The translations under genes were made by a program, and so were the position numbers. From NCBI GenBank assembly GCA_013151585.1, contig JAADHY010000013.1, positions 1 through 9,474 of the forward strand: 9,474 nt of DNA, given 5' to 3'. Below the pieces are notes generated by a model. That model saw only the letters and a program-made list of their open reading frames with translations. It was not told the DNA's origin and searched no databases. Source of the stretch: Planctomycetota bacterium. Its GTDB lineage: Bacteria; Planctomycetota; Planctomycetia; Planctomycetales; Planctomycetaceae. Of this stretch, positions 1-7,700 are shown in pieces (within the stretch, counting starts at the first letter, position 1; each line of letters starts with the position of its first letter).

Positions 1-1
1 G

Positions 2-877
2 CTGGAGAACAACACCTACACGATCGCGCGACGTGACTTCAGCCACTTCGCCGAACACTACATGGAGAAGTATCCGGGACGCTTTGCCGCGCTCACGATG
101 TCTGATTTTGCTCAATGGGGCGATCCGGTTCTGCTGAAGGAAGACTTCGTCGATCGATGTCTGCAGCACTTGGAGGAGGACTTGAACCGGGGCGCTTGCG
201 GGCTGAAAGTCACGAAGGAACTGGGCCTGTTCTTTCGCGACGGCGACGGAAATATGTTGCCCGTCGACGACAAGCGACTTTATCCGATCTGGGAGCGTGC
301 CGGTCGGCTGGGGATTCCCGTCTTGATCCACGTCTCAGATCCAGCAGCCTTTTTCCTGCCGATCGACGGGCACAACGAACACTACTTGACATTGCGGGAG
401 TTTCCCGCATGGAGCTTTTACGGCTCACATTTTTCCAAAGAAGAGCTTCTCGAGCAGCGGAACCACATGATCGCTGATCATCCCCAAACGCGGTTCATCC
501 TGCCGCACGTGGCGAATCATCCGGAAGATTTGGCATCGGTGGCTCGGTTCCTCGACGAGCACCCTAACGTGGTCATCGACTTCTCGGCCCGGATCGACGA
601 GCTGGGCCGCCAGCCTTACACCGCTCATGACTTTTTCATCGCCTACCAAGACCGTATTCTGTTCGGTCTCGACATGCCCGTCTCACCGGCGGCGTACCGG
701 TGCTACTTCCGCCTGCTGGAGACTCGCGACGAGTACTTCGATTACCCGGACTACATCGGCCGCTTCGGCGTCTACACGCGATGGAAGCTGTACGGGCTGG
801 ACTTGCCAGACGAAGTGTTGGAAAAAGTGTACTACAAGAACGCCGAACGCGTGCTGCCCGGCGTTCGAATCCGTTAA
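2..877 (+). CDS. Amidohydrolase_2-family metal-dependent hydrolase, 5'-truncated by window edge
   Basis: The reading frame is open from base 2 to a TAA at 875-877, giving 291 visible residues. The ATG at 62 is internal, because coding-like sequence continues upstream, so the true start lies outside the window. The protein matches the C-terminal two thirds of a TIM-barrel amidohydrolase (Amidohydrolase_2, COG2159-like). Seen motifs are GLKV with a lysine at 206-208, VLIHVSDP with a candidate metal-binding His at 329-331, FILPHVANH with the next His at 506-508, and ILFGLDMP with the candidate catalytic Asp at 671-673. The C-terminal stretch with RWKLYGLDLPDEVLEKVY and then NAERVLPG is typical of the family's closing helices. 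The N-terminal HxH metal motif would be upstream and cannot be checked. Members hydrolyse or decarboxylate small substrates, often with a divalent metal; the substrate here is unknown. It is probably cytoplasmic, but an upstream signal peptide cannot be excluded. Confidence 0.88.
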   Translation: MENNTYTIARRDFSHFAEHYMEKYPGRFAALTMSDFAQWGDPVLLKEDFVDRCLQHLEEDLNRGACGLKVTKELGLFFRDGDGNMLPVDDKRLYPIWERAGRLGIPVLIHVSDPAAFFLPIDGHNEHYLTLREFPAWSFYGSHFSKEELLEQRNHMIADHPQTRFILPHVANHPEDLASVARFLDEHPNVVIDFSARIDELGRQPYTAHDFFIAYQDRILFGLDMPVSPAAYRCYFRLLETRDEYFDYPDYIGRFGVYTRWKLYGLDLPDEVLEKVYYKNAERVLPGVRIR

Positions 878-915
878 CTCGGTCGGGTCGACATCGCCCG
901 CCTTTCACGGGTTTC

Positions 916-958
916 GGTGGGCCATGCCCTTTTCAAGGTGTGGTGGGCGATGCCCACC
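916..958. repeat. Two-unit GGTGGGC/GCCCACC palindromic repeat
   Basis: The second unit is a perfect inverted repeat: GGTGGGC at 942-948, a GAT centre, and GCCCACC at 952-958. The first unit, GGTGGGCCATGCCC at 916-929, is a partial copy of the same motif 26 bases upstream. It lies 38 bases after the amidohydrolase stop codon. It could be a dispersed REP-like element or act in transcript 3'-end formation. No T-tract follows, so a standard intrinsic terminator is unlikely. Confidence 0.5.
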
Positions 959-1267
959 CGACTGGTTCGTGAACGGCGAACGGCCTGCGTGAGCTGGCCG
1001 GTGCTCAGGCAGCAGCGGACGCTGGAGGCCGGTCACGGTCGATGGCTACCGCTCGGCTGGCCGAAACCAGGAGGCCGAGGCCTTGGGTTCGTCGACGGTC
1101 GGGCAAGCGGGCCGGCGAGCGAGGTAACCCGGATACAGAACGGGAGCCGCGCCGCTTAGACTCTTCCACAGGGATGATGCCGCATGGTGGGCGGATCTTT
1201 GTGGGTCGCGCCTGCCGGGTGCGACGGACCTGGGACGGCTGCGTATTGGCATGGTGAGGCTCGGGCT

Positions 1268-1288
1268 GTGACACCCGGCAAGTGTCAC
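1268..1288. repeat. Inverted repeat GTGACAC/GTGTCAC
   Basis: A perfect 7-base inverted repeat (1268-1274 and 1282-1288) is separated by a 7-base loop, CCGGCAA. It sits 57 bases before the next start codon and could be an RNA hairpin, a protein-binding dyad or part of a dispersed repeat. Confidence 0.5.
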
Positions 1289-1299
1289 CCACTTTGGTT

Positions 1300-1315
1300 G
1301 CGGCCGTAAGGCCGC
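1300..1315. repeat. GC hairpin GCGGCC-GTAA-GGCCGC with GNRA-type loop
   Basis: A perfect 6-base GC stem (1300-1305 pairs with 1310-1315) encloses GTAA, which as RNA would be a GNRA-class GUAA tetraloop and hence unusually stable. It lies 30 bases upstream of the ATG at 1346. There is no U-tract after it. It may be a leader hairpin or the end of the repeat-rich block before it. Confidence 0.5.
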
Positions 1316-1332
1316 GTTAAGCTAGATTCCTC

Positions 1333-1336
1333 AGGA
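1333..1336 (+). promoter_or_regulatory. Shine-Dalgarno for the 1346 membrane-protein gene
   Basis: AGGA ends 9 bases before ATG 1346. The alternative TTG at 1337 would directly abut this AGGA, leaving no spacer, so the ATG is preferred. Confidence 0.55.
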
Positions 1337-1345
1337 TTGCGCAAC

Positions 1346-3088
1346 ATGATTCGGAACGATACGGGTAAGCTCAACGAAGCCCAACCGGGGATCGCCCGGA
1401 TGATCGTTTTGTCCGCCCTGGCCATGTCGGTGGGCTGGGGCTTCCGCGGAAACTACGGACACGAGGCGGGAGCGATGGTGCCCGGGGCACTGCTGGCGTT
1501 GTCGCTCTGCCTGGCATCCGGCCGGCCAGACTGGTGGAGCCGTGGCACGTTGTTGGCGTTCCTCGGTGCGATCGGTTGGGCCTTCGGCGGCCAGATGAGC
1601 TACGGCCGTGTGATCGGCTACACGGCCTACACAGCGTCTTATTGGGACGTGGCGTATGGGTACGCGTCGTTGTTCGTGATCGGAGCGCTGTGGGGAGGCA
1701 TCGGAGCAGGCATTTTGGCCATCGGACTGACGATGCGGCGCAGCGAACTGGAAAAGTACGTCGGTCCGCTGGTCGCTCTTTGGGTGGTTTGGTTCGCGTT
1801 GGACATGAGCGGCGCGACCGACTGGCTGAGCGAGCGATGGTACTTCTATGACACGGATTGGGTCGCCGCGGTTTCGGCGTTGCTGACCGCCGGCATCTAC
1901 GCGCTTGTGCGGCGTGAGAGCCGTTCGGCTGCGGGCTTCATGGTTTTGTTGGCTGCCGGTTGGCTCGTCGGCTGCGGGCTGCTGACCGGCGTGCTCGGGT
2001 TGCGCATGACCCCGCCGCGGAGCGACAATTGGTCGGGCTGCGTCGGTTTGATGGTCGCCCTGGCCGCCTGGCATGCCCGACGTCGTGATCGAGCCGCTCT
2101 GTTTTTGATCGGCTACGGCTTGCTGGCAGGCGGGGTTGGTTTCGCGTGCGGGGATTTTGTTCACATGTTGGGCCGATCCGAGTGGGGCCCGGTCGGCGCG
2201 TGGGAAGCCCTTCGAGGGTTGGATTACTGGAAGTGGATGGAACAGCTCTTCGGGCTGATCATGGGAGCGGGCGTCGCTTGGGGCGCCGTGCTGCTGTTAA
2301 CCGGCCATTTGGAACCTCCGGAGGAAGACACACCGAGCCGCCGGCTGAATTTGATCGCGTTGCTGTTCCTGCTGGTGGTGATGATGTGGGAGAACCTTCA
2401 CAAGAACGTCCCCGCCTGGAGGCAAGGCCAACACGTGCTGGATGTGTTTTTCGGTTTGAACACGACTTGGTGGTTCCTGCTGGTCGGCCTTTTGTTGACG
2501 GCTGTTGTGGTCCTCGCCATCGTGCGACACTACCAGGGGCTGCTGCCTCTCGCCCCGGAGTCGCCTTTGGGCCGAGCGCAATGGCTGTTTTTGCTTGTAC
2601 TCTGGATACCGCTCGTCGGCGATCTGCTGAAAGCGTTTCCCGGGCTGAAAGGCAAGACGATGTTCTTTGTGGAACTGAGCTTCTGGCTGACGGCGGGGGT
2701 TTGTTCGTTGTTGGTGGTGACCATCGGCCCGGAGCGGCTGCGGAGCGTCGATTTTCCGACCTCGCCGGAAAGTCACCGTTGGCGTGGTAGCCGTCGAGTC
2801 AAGATCGTGTGGGCGTTGATCGGGCCCTTGATTCTGTTGTTGGCTTGGTTGACCGTTTGCGCCTCCTCCACGCGTCCGCTCCCTGGTAGCCATCCCCGAT
2901 TCTCGACTTCGGAAACAGAGAGCACGGCGATGGTCTCAGCGCAGTGTTTTGAGCAGGGCAAGCTCGTTACCACGTGGCGCCCTTCCAATTTGGCGACCAG
3001 ATGTCGCGCGCGTGGCTTCCAACGGGCTGAACCGGAGTATCAGACTTGCGTAGCCGCAATCTCTAACGACCTGCGTCGCTGGGAATGA
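1346..3088 (+). CDS. Uncharacterised multi-pass membrane protein, about 14 predicted spans
   Basis: This gene encodes 580 residues from ATG 1346, supported by AGGA at 1333-1336. I do not recognise a named family. Hydrophobic stretches recur through residue 510 or so and suggest about 14 membrane-spanning helices. The most distinctive part is the N-terminal motif GWGFRGNYGHEAGAMVPGAL at residues 30-49. It places Arg, His and Glu next to or within the membrane, which suggests a functional site such as ion or substrate binding (inference). Short loops and no large soluble domain argue for a transporter-like or structural inner-membrane protein rather than a sensor. From about residue 520 the sequence becomes polar, Cys- and Arg-containing and non-repetitive, unlike the rest (see findings). 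There is no operon partner: it is 468 bases from the gene upstream and over 430 from the gene downstream. Confidence 0.85.
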   Translation: MIRNDTGKLNEAQPGIARMIVLSALAMSVGWGFRGNYGHEAGAMVPGALLALSLCLASGRPDWWSRGTLLAFLGAIGWAFGGQMSYGRVIGYTAYTASYWDVAYGYASLFVIGALWGGIGAGILAIGLTMRRSELEKYVGPLVALWVVWFALDMSGATDWLSERWYFYDTDWVAAVSALLTAGIYALVRRESRSAAGFMVLLAAGWLVGCGLLTGVLGLRMTPPRSDNWSGCVGLMVALAAWHARRRDRAALFLIGYGLLAGGVGFACGDFVHMLGRSEWGPVGAWEALRGLDYWKWMEQLFGLIMGAGVAWGAVLLLTGHLEPPEEDTPSRRLNLIALLFLLVVMMWENLHKNVPAWRQGQHVLDVFFGLNTTWWFLLVGLLLTAVVVLAIVRHYQGLLPLAPESPLGRAQWLFLLVLWIPLVGDLLKAFPGLKGKTMFFVELSFWLTAGVCSLLVVTIGPERLRSVDFPTSPESHRWRGSRRVKIVWALIGPLILLLAWLTVCASSTRPLPGSHPRFSTSETESTAMVSAQCFEQGKLVTTWRPSNLATRCRARGFQRAEPEYQTCVAAISNDLRRWE

Positions 3089-3110
3089 CAGAGAGATCGT
3101 TCCCGGTCGA

Positions 3111-3126
3111 ACGGCCGTGTGGCCGT
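3111..3126. terminator. Possible terminator-like hairpin ACGGCC-GTGT-GGCCGT
   Basis: A perfect 6-base stem with a 4-base loop starts 22 bases after the membrane-protein stop codon. The position suits transcript 3'-end formation, but no T-run follows, so factor-independent termination is only a guess. Confidence 0.3.
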
Positions 3127-3465
3127 CGGCGTTACCGTGCGATGGACTGAAATGCCGACAGCCTCTTTGCGCTCGTGGTCTTAATTCCCTGTTCACGATC
3201 TTTGCGGTCACTCCTCGCGATACGCCAAGCCCTGCGTGCAGAGTATTGTGCGGGCCGCAGACCAAATGCGGCGGGCTACTTGAATTGCAGTCGGCCGCTG
3301 CTGCGTCGCCGTCGTCCAGCTCCGCAGATTGGACAGCGATAGTCGGATTGGATTCTGAGACTCTTCTGCAGAGAAACGCGAGCACCCTCTCAGCTTGCTA
3401 TCGCGGAGCCAGAAGTTTGACGGATGGGCGCCAGTTGAGCGACTGTATCATCTCGGTGATCGCGG

Positions 3466-3471
3466 TATACT
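3466..3471 (+). promoter_or_regulatory. Weak candidate -10 box upstream of the HNH gene
   Basis: TATACT matches the TATAAT consensus at five of six positions and lies 53 bases before the GTG start at 3525. No good -35 hexamer occurs at 16-18 bases spacing, so the call rests on one element only. Confidence 0.2.
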
Positions 3472-3511
3472 AACCGTGGGAAGTTACTGAGTGATTGGCG
3501 TGGGTGACGAA

Positions 3512-3516
3512 GGGAG
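3512..3516 (+). promoter_or_regulatory. Shine-Dalgarno deciding the GTG start at 3525
   Basis: GGGAG (within AAGGGAG, 3510-3516) is followed by 8 bases and then GTG at 3525. Upstream alternatives TTG 3495, GTG 3504 and GTG 3516 have no such element at proper spacing, so 3525 is chosen. Confidence 0.6.
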
Positions 3517-3524
3517 TGTCAATT

Positions 3525-4214
3525 GTGGTCAACGAAATCATTTCATATCTAGAGATGTGTCAACGCGAGGGACTGAGTCTCCAGCGTGGGATGAATTTCG
3601 GTGTGGGCGACGGCCATTCAGTCATCCTTATGTCCCAGCGCCCAAACGCTCCCTATGCGGACGAGTTGCGAGAGAGTGGCACGGTGCTGATTTACGAAGG
3701 GCACGATGTACCCCGGAGTGCAGCTGTGCCGGATCCCAAGCGCGTCGACCAGCCCGAGTGCACCCCAAGCGGGCGCCTAACCCAAAACGGTTTGTTCCAC
3801 CAAGCCGCTCAGGCTGCAAAAGCAGGTGGTCGAACGCCCGAGCGCGTGCGGGTTTATGAAAAGCTACGTCAAGGGATATGGTCCTACAACGGCGTTTTTC
3901 ACCTAGTGGACTCCTGGAAGGAAAAAGTTAATGGCAGACTTGTATTCAAATTCAAGCTGCTCGCCGTCGAAGGAGAGGATGAAATTGACTCGTCCGCCGG
4001 GAGACGTCTCGTGCGTCGCCGTGTGATCCCGACACATGTTAAGTTAGAGGTTTGGAAACGCGATGGCGGAAGATGCGTCATTTGCGGAGCGACAGACGAG
4101 CTACATTTCGACCACATTGTGCCGTATGCGAAAGGAGGTACATCATTGGTTGCCGAGAATGTTCAGCTTCTTTGCGCACGGCATAATATCAAAAAAGGTG
4201 ATCGCATTGTGTGA
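3525..4214 (+). CDS. SRA-like (YDG) plus HNH endonuclease, probable modification-dependent restriction enzyme
   Basis: This gene encodes 229 residues from GTG 3525. Residues about 21-148 resemble an SRA/YDG domain, which flips and reads modified cytosine: RGMNFGVG (21-28), SVILMSQRPNAPYAD, LIYEGHD (55-61), TQNGLF (86-91), then VRVYEKL, SYNGVFHLVDSW (120-131) in the place of the YDG signature, and VFKFKL. Residues about 169-229 form an HNH nuclease with a zinc knuckle: C184-x2-C187, HFDH with D196 and H197 as the catalytic core, N212, and C217-x2-H220. All key residues are present, so it is probably active. The architecture and size fit stand-alone SRA-HNH modification-dependent nucleases (TagI-type), which cut DNA carrying modified bases such as phage DNA. 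No methyltransferase or other restriction subunit lies in the window. G+C is about 48% in hand-counted parts, against about 63% in the large gene downstream, which suggests horizontal gain. The target modification cannot be read from sequence. Confidence 0.88.
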   Translation: MVNEIISYLEMCQREGLSLQRGMNFGVGDGHSVILMSQRPNAPYADELRESGTVLIYEGHDVPRSAAVPDPKRVDQPECTPSGRLTQNGLFHQAAQAAKAGGRTPERVRVYEKLRQGIWSYNGVFHLVDSWKEKVNGRLVFKFKLLAVEGEDEIDSSAGRRLVRRRVIPTHVKLEVWKRDGGRCVICGATDELHFDHIVPYAKGGTSLVAENVQLLCARHNIKKGDRIV

Positions 4215-4675
4215 GTTGGTTCAAACTCCCTGGGCTGATTTGAATCGCACGAGAACGGCTGATGCAAGCCAAAAAGCGCCTTTTGAAGACGCCGTGGTTT
4301 GGCACGCAACCGATCGAAGGTAGTTAGGCACTGCAGCCACACTGCGCGAATCCTCCTCGGCCCGTTACTTCACCGCCGCTCCGCAACCTACGCCATCGTT
4401 TGCCGTGTCTTGAAAGACGTTACCCGATTCCCGTTGATCTGGCCGTGATCGGTCCAGCCGGTTTGAGCATTAGCTGAGAATTGCTTGCGACCACGACTCG
4501 ACAGACGCCTGACGCTGTGCCGGCTAGGGCTGCCCCGCGCGAACTCACTGCCGCAGGCATCTTGACGAAGCGGAGGACAACCGACTAAGGTTTTGGTATC
4601 AAGTGATGCCTCTATTCCGATCAATACGATCACCTCAGGGCGGTTAAGCGGATTTAGCTCGTGTTTTCTCTGTTG

Positions 4676-4711
4676 CGGGAACGTCCCGTGTCCGACGGAC
4701 GTGCTCCGTCG
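4676..4711 (+). promoter_or_regulatory. Tandem hairpins in the leader of the RTX/propeller gene
   Basis: The first hairpin is CGGGA (4676-4680), loop ACG, TCCCG (4684-4688). The second is CGACGGA (4693-4699), loop CGTGC, TCCGTCG (4705-4711), a perfect 7-base stem. They are 4 bases apart and end 16 bases before the Shine-Dalgarno. They may be a terminator for upstream transcription, an mRNA-stabilising leader or a regulatory structure. Confidence 0.4.
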
Positions 4712-4727
4712 TGCGCCCTTCATAAGC

Positions 4728-4733
4728 GGGAGG
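4728..4733 (+). promoter_or_regulatory. Strong Shine-Dalgarno for the RTX/propeller gene
   Basis: GGGAGG is followed by a 7-base spacer and ATG at 4741, which fixes the start of the 1064-residue protein. Confidence 0.7.
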
Positions 4734-4740
4734 CGGAAAA

Positions 4741-7700
4741 ATGAGCCCCGGTGAGCTTGCGCAACGCAGTGCCGTTTCCCTTCGACGTTGCGCTGAATGG
4801 CTTTGGGGACCGAGCAGGCGTCGACGGCGGTGGAAGTGCCGCCGGCCCGTGGCAATCGAAGTGCTGGAAGATCGCTGGCTTCTCAGCGCGCTGGCGGTCG
4901 TGCTCGGCGGAGCCGCCGGGGCACCGCGTGTTGATCTGGTGCGAGGGCCAACCGCGTCTCTGTTCCGGTCCGTCAGCGGAGAGATGCGGGTTGCCGAAGA
5001 AGTTGCGTTCAACTCGGCGGCCGGGCTCCAGACAGTCACGCTGCCTGCAGGCGGTGGGCACTTCGAAGTTGTGATTGATGCGGGCGATCTGGTCGTGCGG
5101 CGCAGGGGAGGAGCCGAGCTGTTTCGTGTCAACGCGGGACTCGTGGCGGGCTTGGTCATCGAAGGCAGCAACGATCCCGAGCGGATTGATTTGCACGCTC
5201 TGACGGCCGCCGACGCCGCTCAAATCGGCGGCGTCACAGTCAATGCGGCGGGCGCCAACGACACCCTGATCGGCAGCGCCGGCAGCGATGTCCTCAACGG
5301 TGGGCCGGGAAACGATCTGTTTCACGCTCTGGGCGGCGATGACTCCGTCACGGGTGGCGACGGGGATGATTCCTTACGTGGCTATTCCGGCAACGACACG
5401 CTTGACGGCGGAACGGGAAACGATTGGATTTTGGGCACGGACGGCGATGACTTGCTGATCGGTGGTGACGGCAACGACACTCTGCACGGTCAAGACGGCC
5501 GCGATTCGCTATTTGGGGCGGCTGGCAATGACAGCGTGTCCGGCGGAGCCGGCAACGATTACGCGGACGGACAAGGCAGCAGTTATGACACGGTCAGCGG
5601 CGGTCCCGGCGACGATACGCTCAGAGGCGGCACCGGCTCGCGCGATCAATTGCTCGAGCGGGCGGATGCCGATTTCATCCTCACCGACTCCAACTTGACC
5701 GGTCTGGGCACCGACCGACTTTCGGGGTTCGAGCGGGCCTACGTGAGAGGCGGAGCCGGTGACAATCGACTGGATGCGTCGGCCTTCTCTGGCTGGACAA
5801 CGTTGGTCGGCGCGGCCGGAAACGACACGCTTTTCGGCGGCACCGGCAGAGATCGGCTGATTGGCAACGCGGGCGACGATTCGGCTCTGGGGAACGCCGG
5901 CCGCGATTCGCTCTATGGCAGTGCCGGAAGAGACACGCTTTCCGGGCAGGGCTCCAACGACATCCTCCGCGGCGGACCGGGCGATGATTGGCTGATCGGG
6001 AACAGCGGACGGGACAACTTGGGCGGTGGTCCCGGCTCCGACACGTTGGACGGAGGCGACGGGACGGACTTGTTGGTCGAGGCGGTCGCGGCGGTGACGA
6101 CAGGTCAGTTGGTGCTGAGCGACTCGCAATTGAGCGACGCGGGCAGTCCGGCGGAGCGGGATCGGCTGGCGAACATCGAGCAGGCCCGTCTCTGGGGCAG
6201 CGACAATCCGGACGTGCTGAACGCTTCGGGCTTCAGCGGTCCAACGTGGCTGTTCGGATTCGGCGGCGATGACACTCTGTTTGGTGGCTCCGGTGTGGAC
6301 TACTTGGATGGCGGAGCGGGCGACGACGGGCTGAGCGGCTTGGCCGGCGACGATACATTGATCGCCGACGACGGATCCGACACGCTCCTCGGCGGAGCCG
6401 GCAACGATTCGCTCGTTCCCGGCTCGGGCAGCGACACCGCTTTGGGAGAAGCGGGCGATGATACAATCGACTCGCGGGACGGCGAGGTCGATACGGTCGC
6501 CGGCAGCGGCAACGGCATGGCCGTCTCGCCGGGCGACAACCTTCTGGCCGATGCGAGTGACGTGGTTGATGAAGGCGCGGTCGCTTCTGTTGGCGGTCCT
6601 CGGTGGATCGCCCTTTACGGCGGTGACGGCGGCGAAGAGATGGAAGGCGTTTGGCCGACGTCCGACGGTGGTTTCATCGTGGCTGGCTCGACGGATTCCT
6701 ACGGAGTCGGCAATGGCGACGCATGGCTGCTGAAGGTGGATGGCCGCGGAGCGGTTCAGTGGCAGAAGACCTACGGTGGGGCGGGCGACGAGTATGCCAT
6801 CGACGTCCGGCAGACGACCGACGGCGGCTACATCGTTGCGGGCTGGACCGAGTCGTTCGGGGCAGGGCAGGCGGACTTCTGGGTTTTCAAGCTGGACGCA
6901 TCGGGCGGCATCCAATGGCAAAAGACCTACGGCGGCACAGCGATCGATCAGGCCTGGTCCGTTCAGCCTACGACCGACGGCGGATACATCGTCGCAGGCG
7001 GCACGACCTCTTTTGGAGCAGGGGGCGCAGACTATTGGGTGTTGAAGCTGGACGCAGACGGCGACATCCAATGGCAAAAGACCTTCGGTGGCCCACGCGA
7101 TGACGGCGGCGGAGGCGACTACAGCGAATTTGTCGTGCGGGTGCTGCAGGATCGGGACGGAAACTTCGTTGTGGCCAGCGAGACCGAGTCGTTCGGCCAC
7201 GGCGCGACCGATATCTGGGTGATCAAACTCGATCCGAGCGGAAACATTCTTTGGCAGAAGGCCTACGGCGGTGCGGATGAGGACACGATCTGGTCGTTTC
7301 AAGAGACCGCCAACGGCGGGTACATTCTCCCGGGATCGACGGTCAGCTTCAGCCCGGACACGAGCGGTGACCTTTGGGCGCTGCAGCTCGACAAAGACGG
7401 CAACATCCAGTGGCAAAAGGTGTACGGGCTGGCCGGCAAATGGAACGAGGCGCTTTCCGTGGGCGCGACGTCCGACGGCGGTTCGTTGATCGGCGGTTAC
7501 TACGAACAGGGAACACAAGACTGGGACCTGTACCTGCTCCGCTTGGATGCCAACGGCGTGGCCCAATGGACCAAGGTGTTCGAATACGCCTGGGATTGGC
7601 CGAACGCGATCCAGCAACTGACCGACGGTGGCTACATCGTGGCTGGCGTGGCTTGGCCGAACAACCAGAACCAAGCTGAGGATCTTGTGCTGATGCGGCT

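Larger units (their letters stand above)
878..1345. other. Non-coding, palindrome-rich spacer, possible dispersed repeat
   Basis: These 468 bases between the amidohydrolase and the membrane protein hold no convincing gene. Open frames here have skewed Arg/Gly/Pro-rich translations and no plausible ribosome binding site. The stretch contains two related GGTGGGC-x-ATGCCC units at 916-929 and 942-958 and perfect hairpins at 1268-1288 and 1300-1315, listed separately. The concentration of inverted repeats suggests a dispersed repeat or structured RNA. No tRNA or rRNA signature was recognised. Confidence 0.6.
3089..3524. other. Non-coding spacer before the HNH gene
   Basis: About 436 bases contain no gene I can support. 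A frame of 118 codons at 3117-3473 exists, but its translation is Ser/Cys/Ala-rich with no domain, no hydrophobic pattern and no ribosome binding site. One perfect hairpin lies near the left end (3111-3126) and a weak promoter-like -10 near the right end (3466-3471). Confidence 0.55.
4215..4740. other. Non-coding spacer of about 525 bases with a leader region at its right end
   Basis: No gene is supported between the HNH nuclease and the RTX protein. A 155-codon minus-strand frame (4388-4855) overlaps the start of the RTX gene and has no recognisable domain. The left part retains the lower-GC character of the HNH gene. The last 65 bases contain two hairpins and a strong ribosome binding site and probably belong to the leader of the 4741 gene. 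Degenerate remnants of another gene are possible, but I recognise none. Confidence 0.5.

Noticed and set aside
917..1159. 80-codon + strand frame beginning within the palindromic repeat
   Set aside because: It begins inside the GGTGGGC repeat, is compositionally odd and has no ribosome binding site.
1003..1260. Possible group II intron remnant or structured RNA
   Set aside because: Some stretches felt intron-like, but I could not find a convincing domain V, a 5' GUGYG boundary with matching context, or a maturase, so it is not called as a feature.
1331..2164. 277-codon minus-strand frame opposite the membrane protein
   Set aside because: The translation is Gln/Arg/Pro/His-rich with no fold signal; it is the antisense of hydrophobic codons in the real gene.
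3117..3473. 118-codon + strand frame before the nuclease gene
   Set aside because: Ser/Cys/Ala-rich translation without motif, hydrophobic pattern or ribosome binding site; most likely chance.
4388..4855. 155-codon minus-strand frame overlapping the RTX gene start
   Set aside because: No recognisable domain, and it runs through the leader hairpins and the N-terminus of a well-supported gene.
5257..6474. CRISPR-like short regular repeats
   Set aside because: The 27-base periodicity is in frame and encodes RTX nonapeptides; there are no near-identical repeats with unique spacers.
5509..7674. 721-codon open frame on the minus strand opposite the RTX/propeller gene
   Set aside because: It lies wholly inside a strongly supported + strand gene. 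Its openness follows from the GC-rich, 27- and 156-base periodic codon pattern, and the translation shows no domain or proper start signal.
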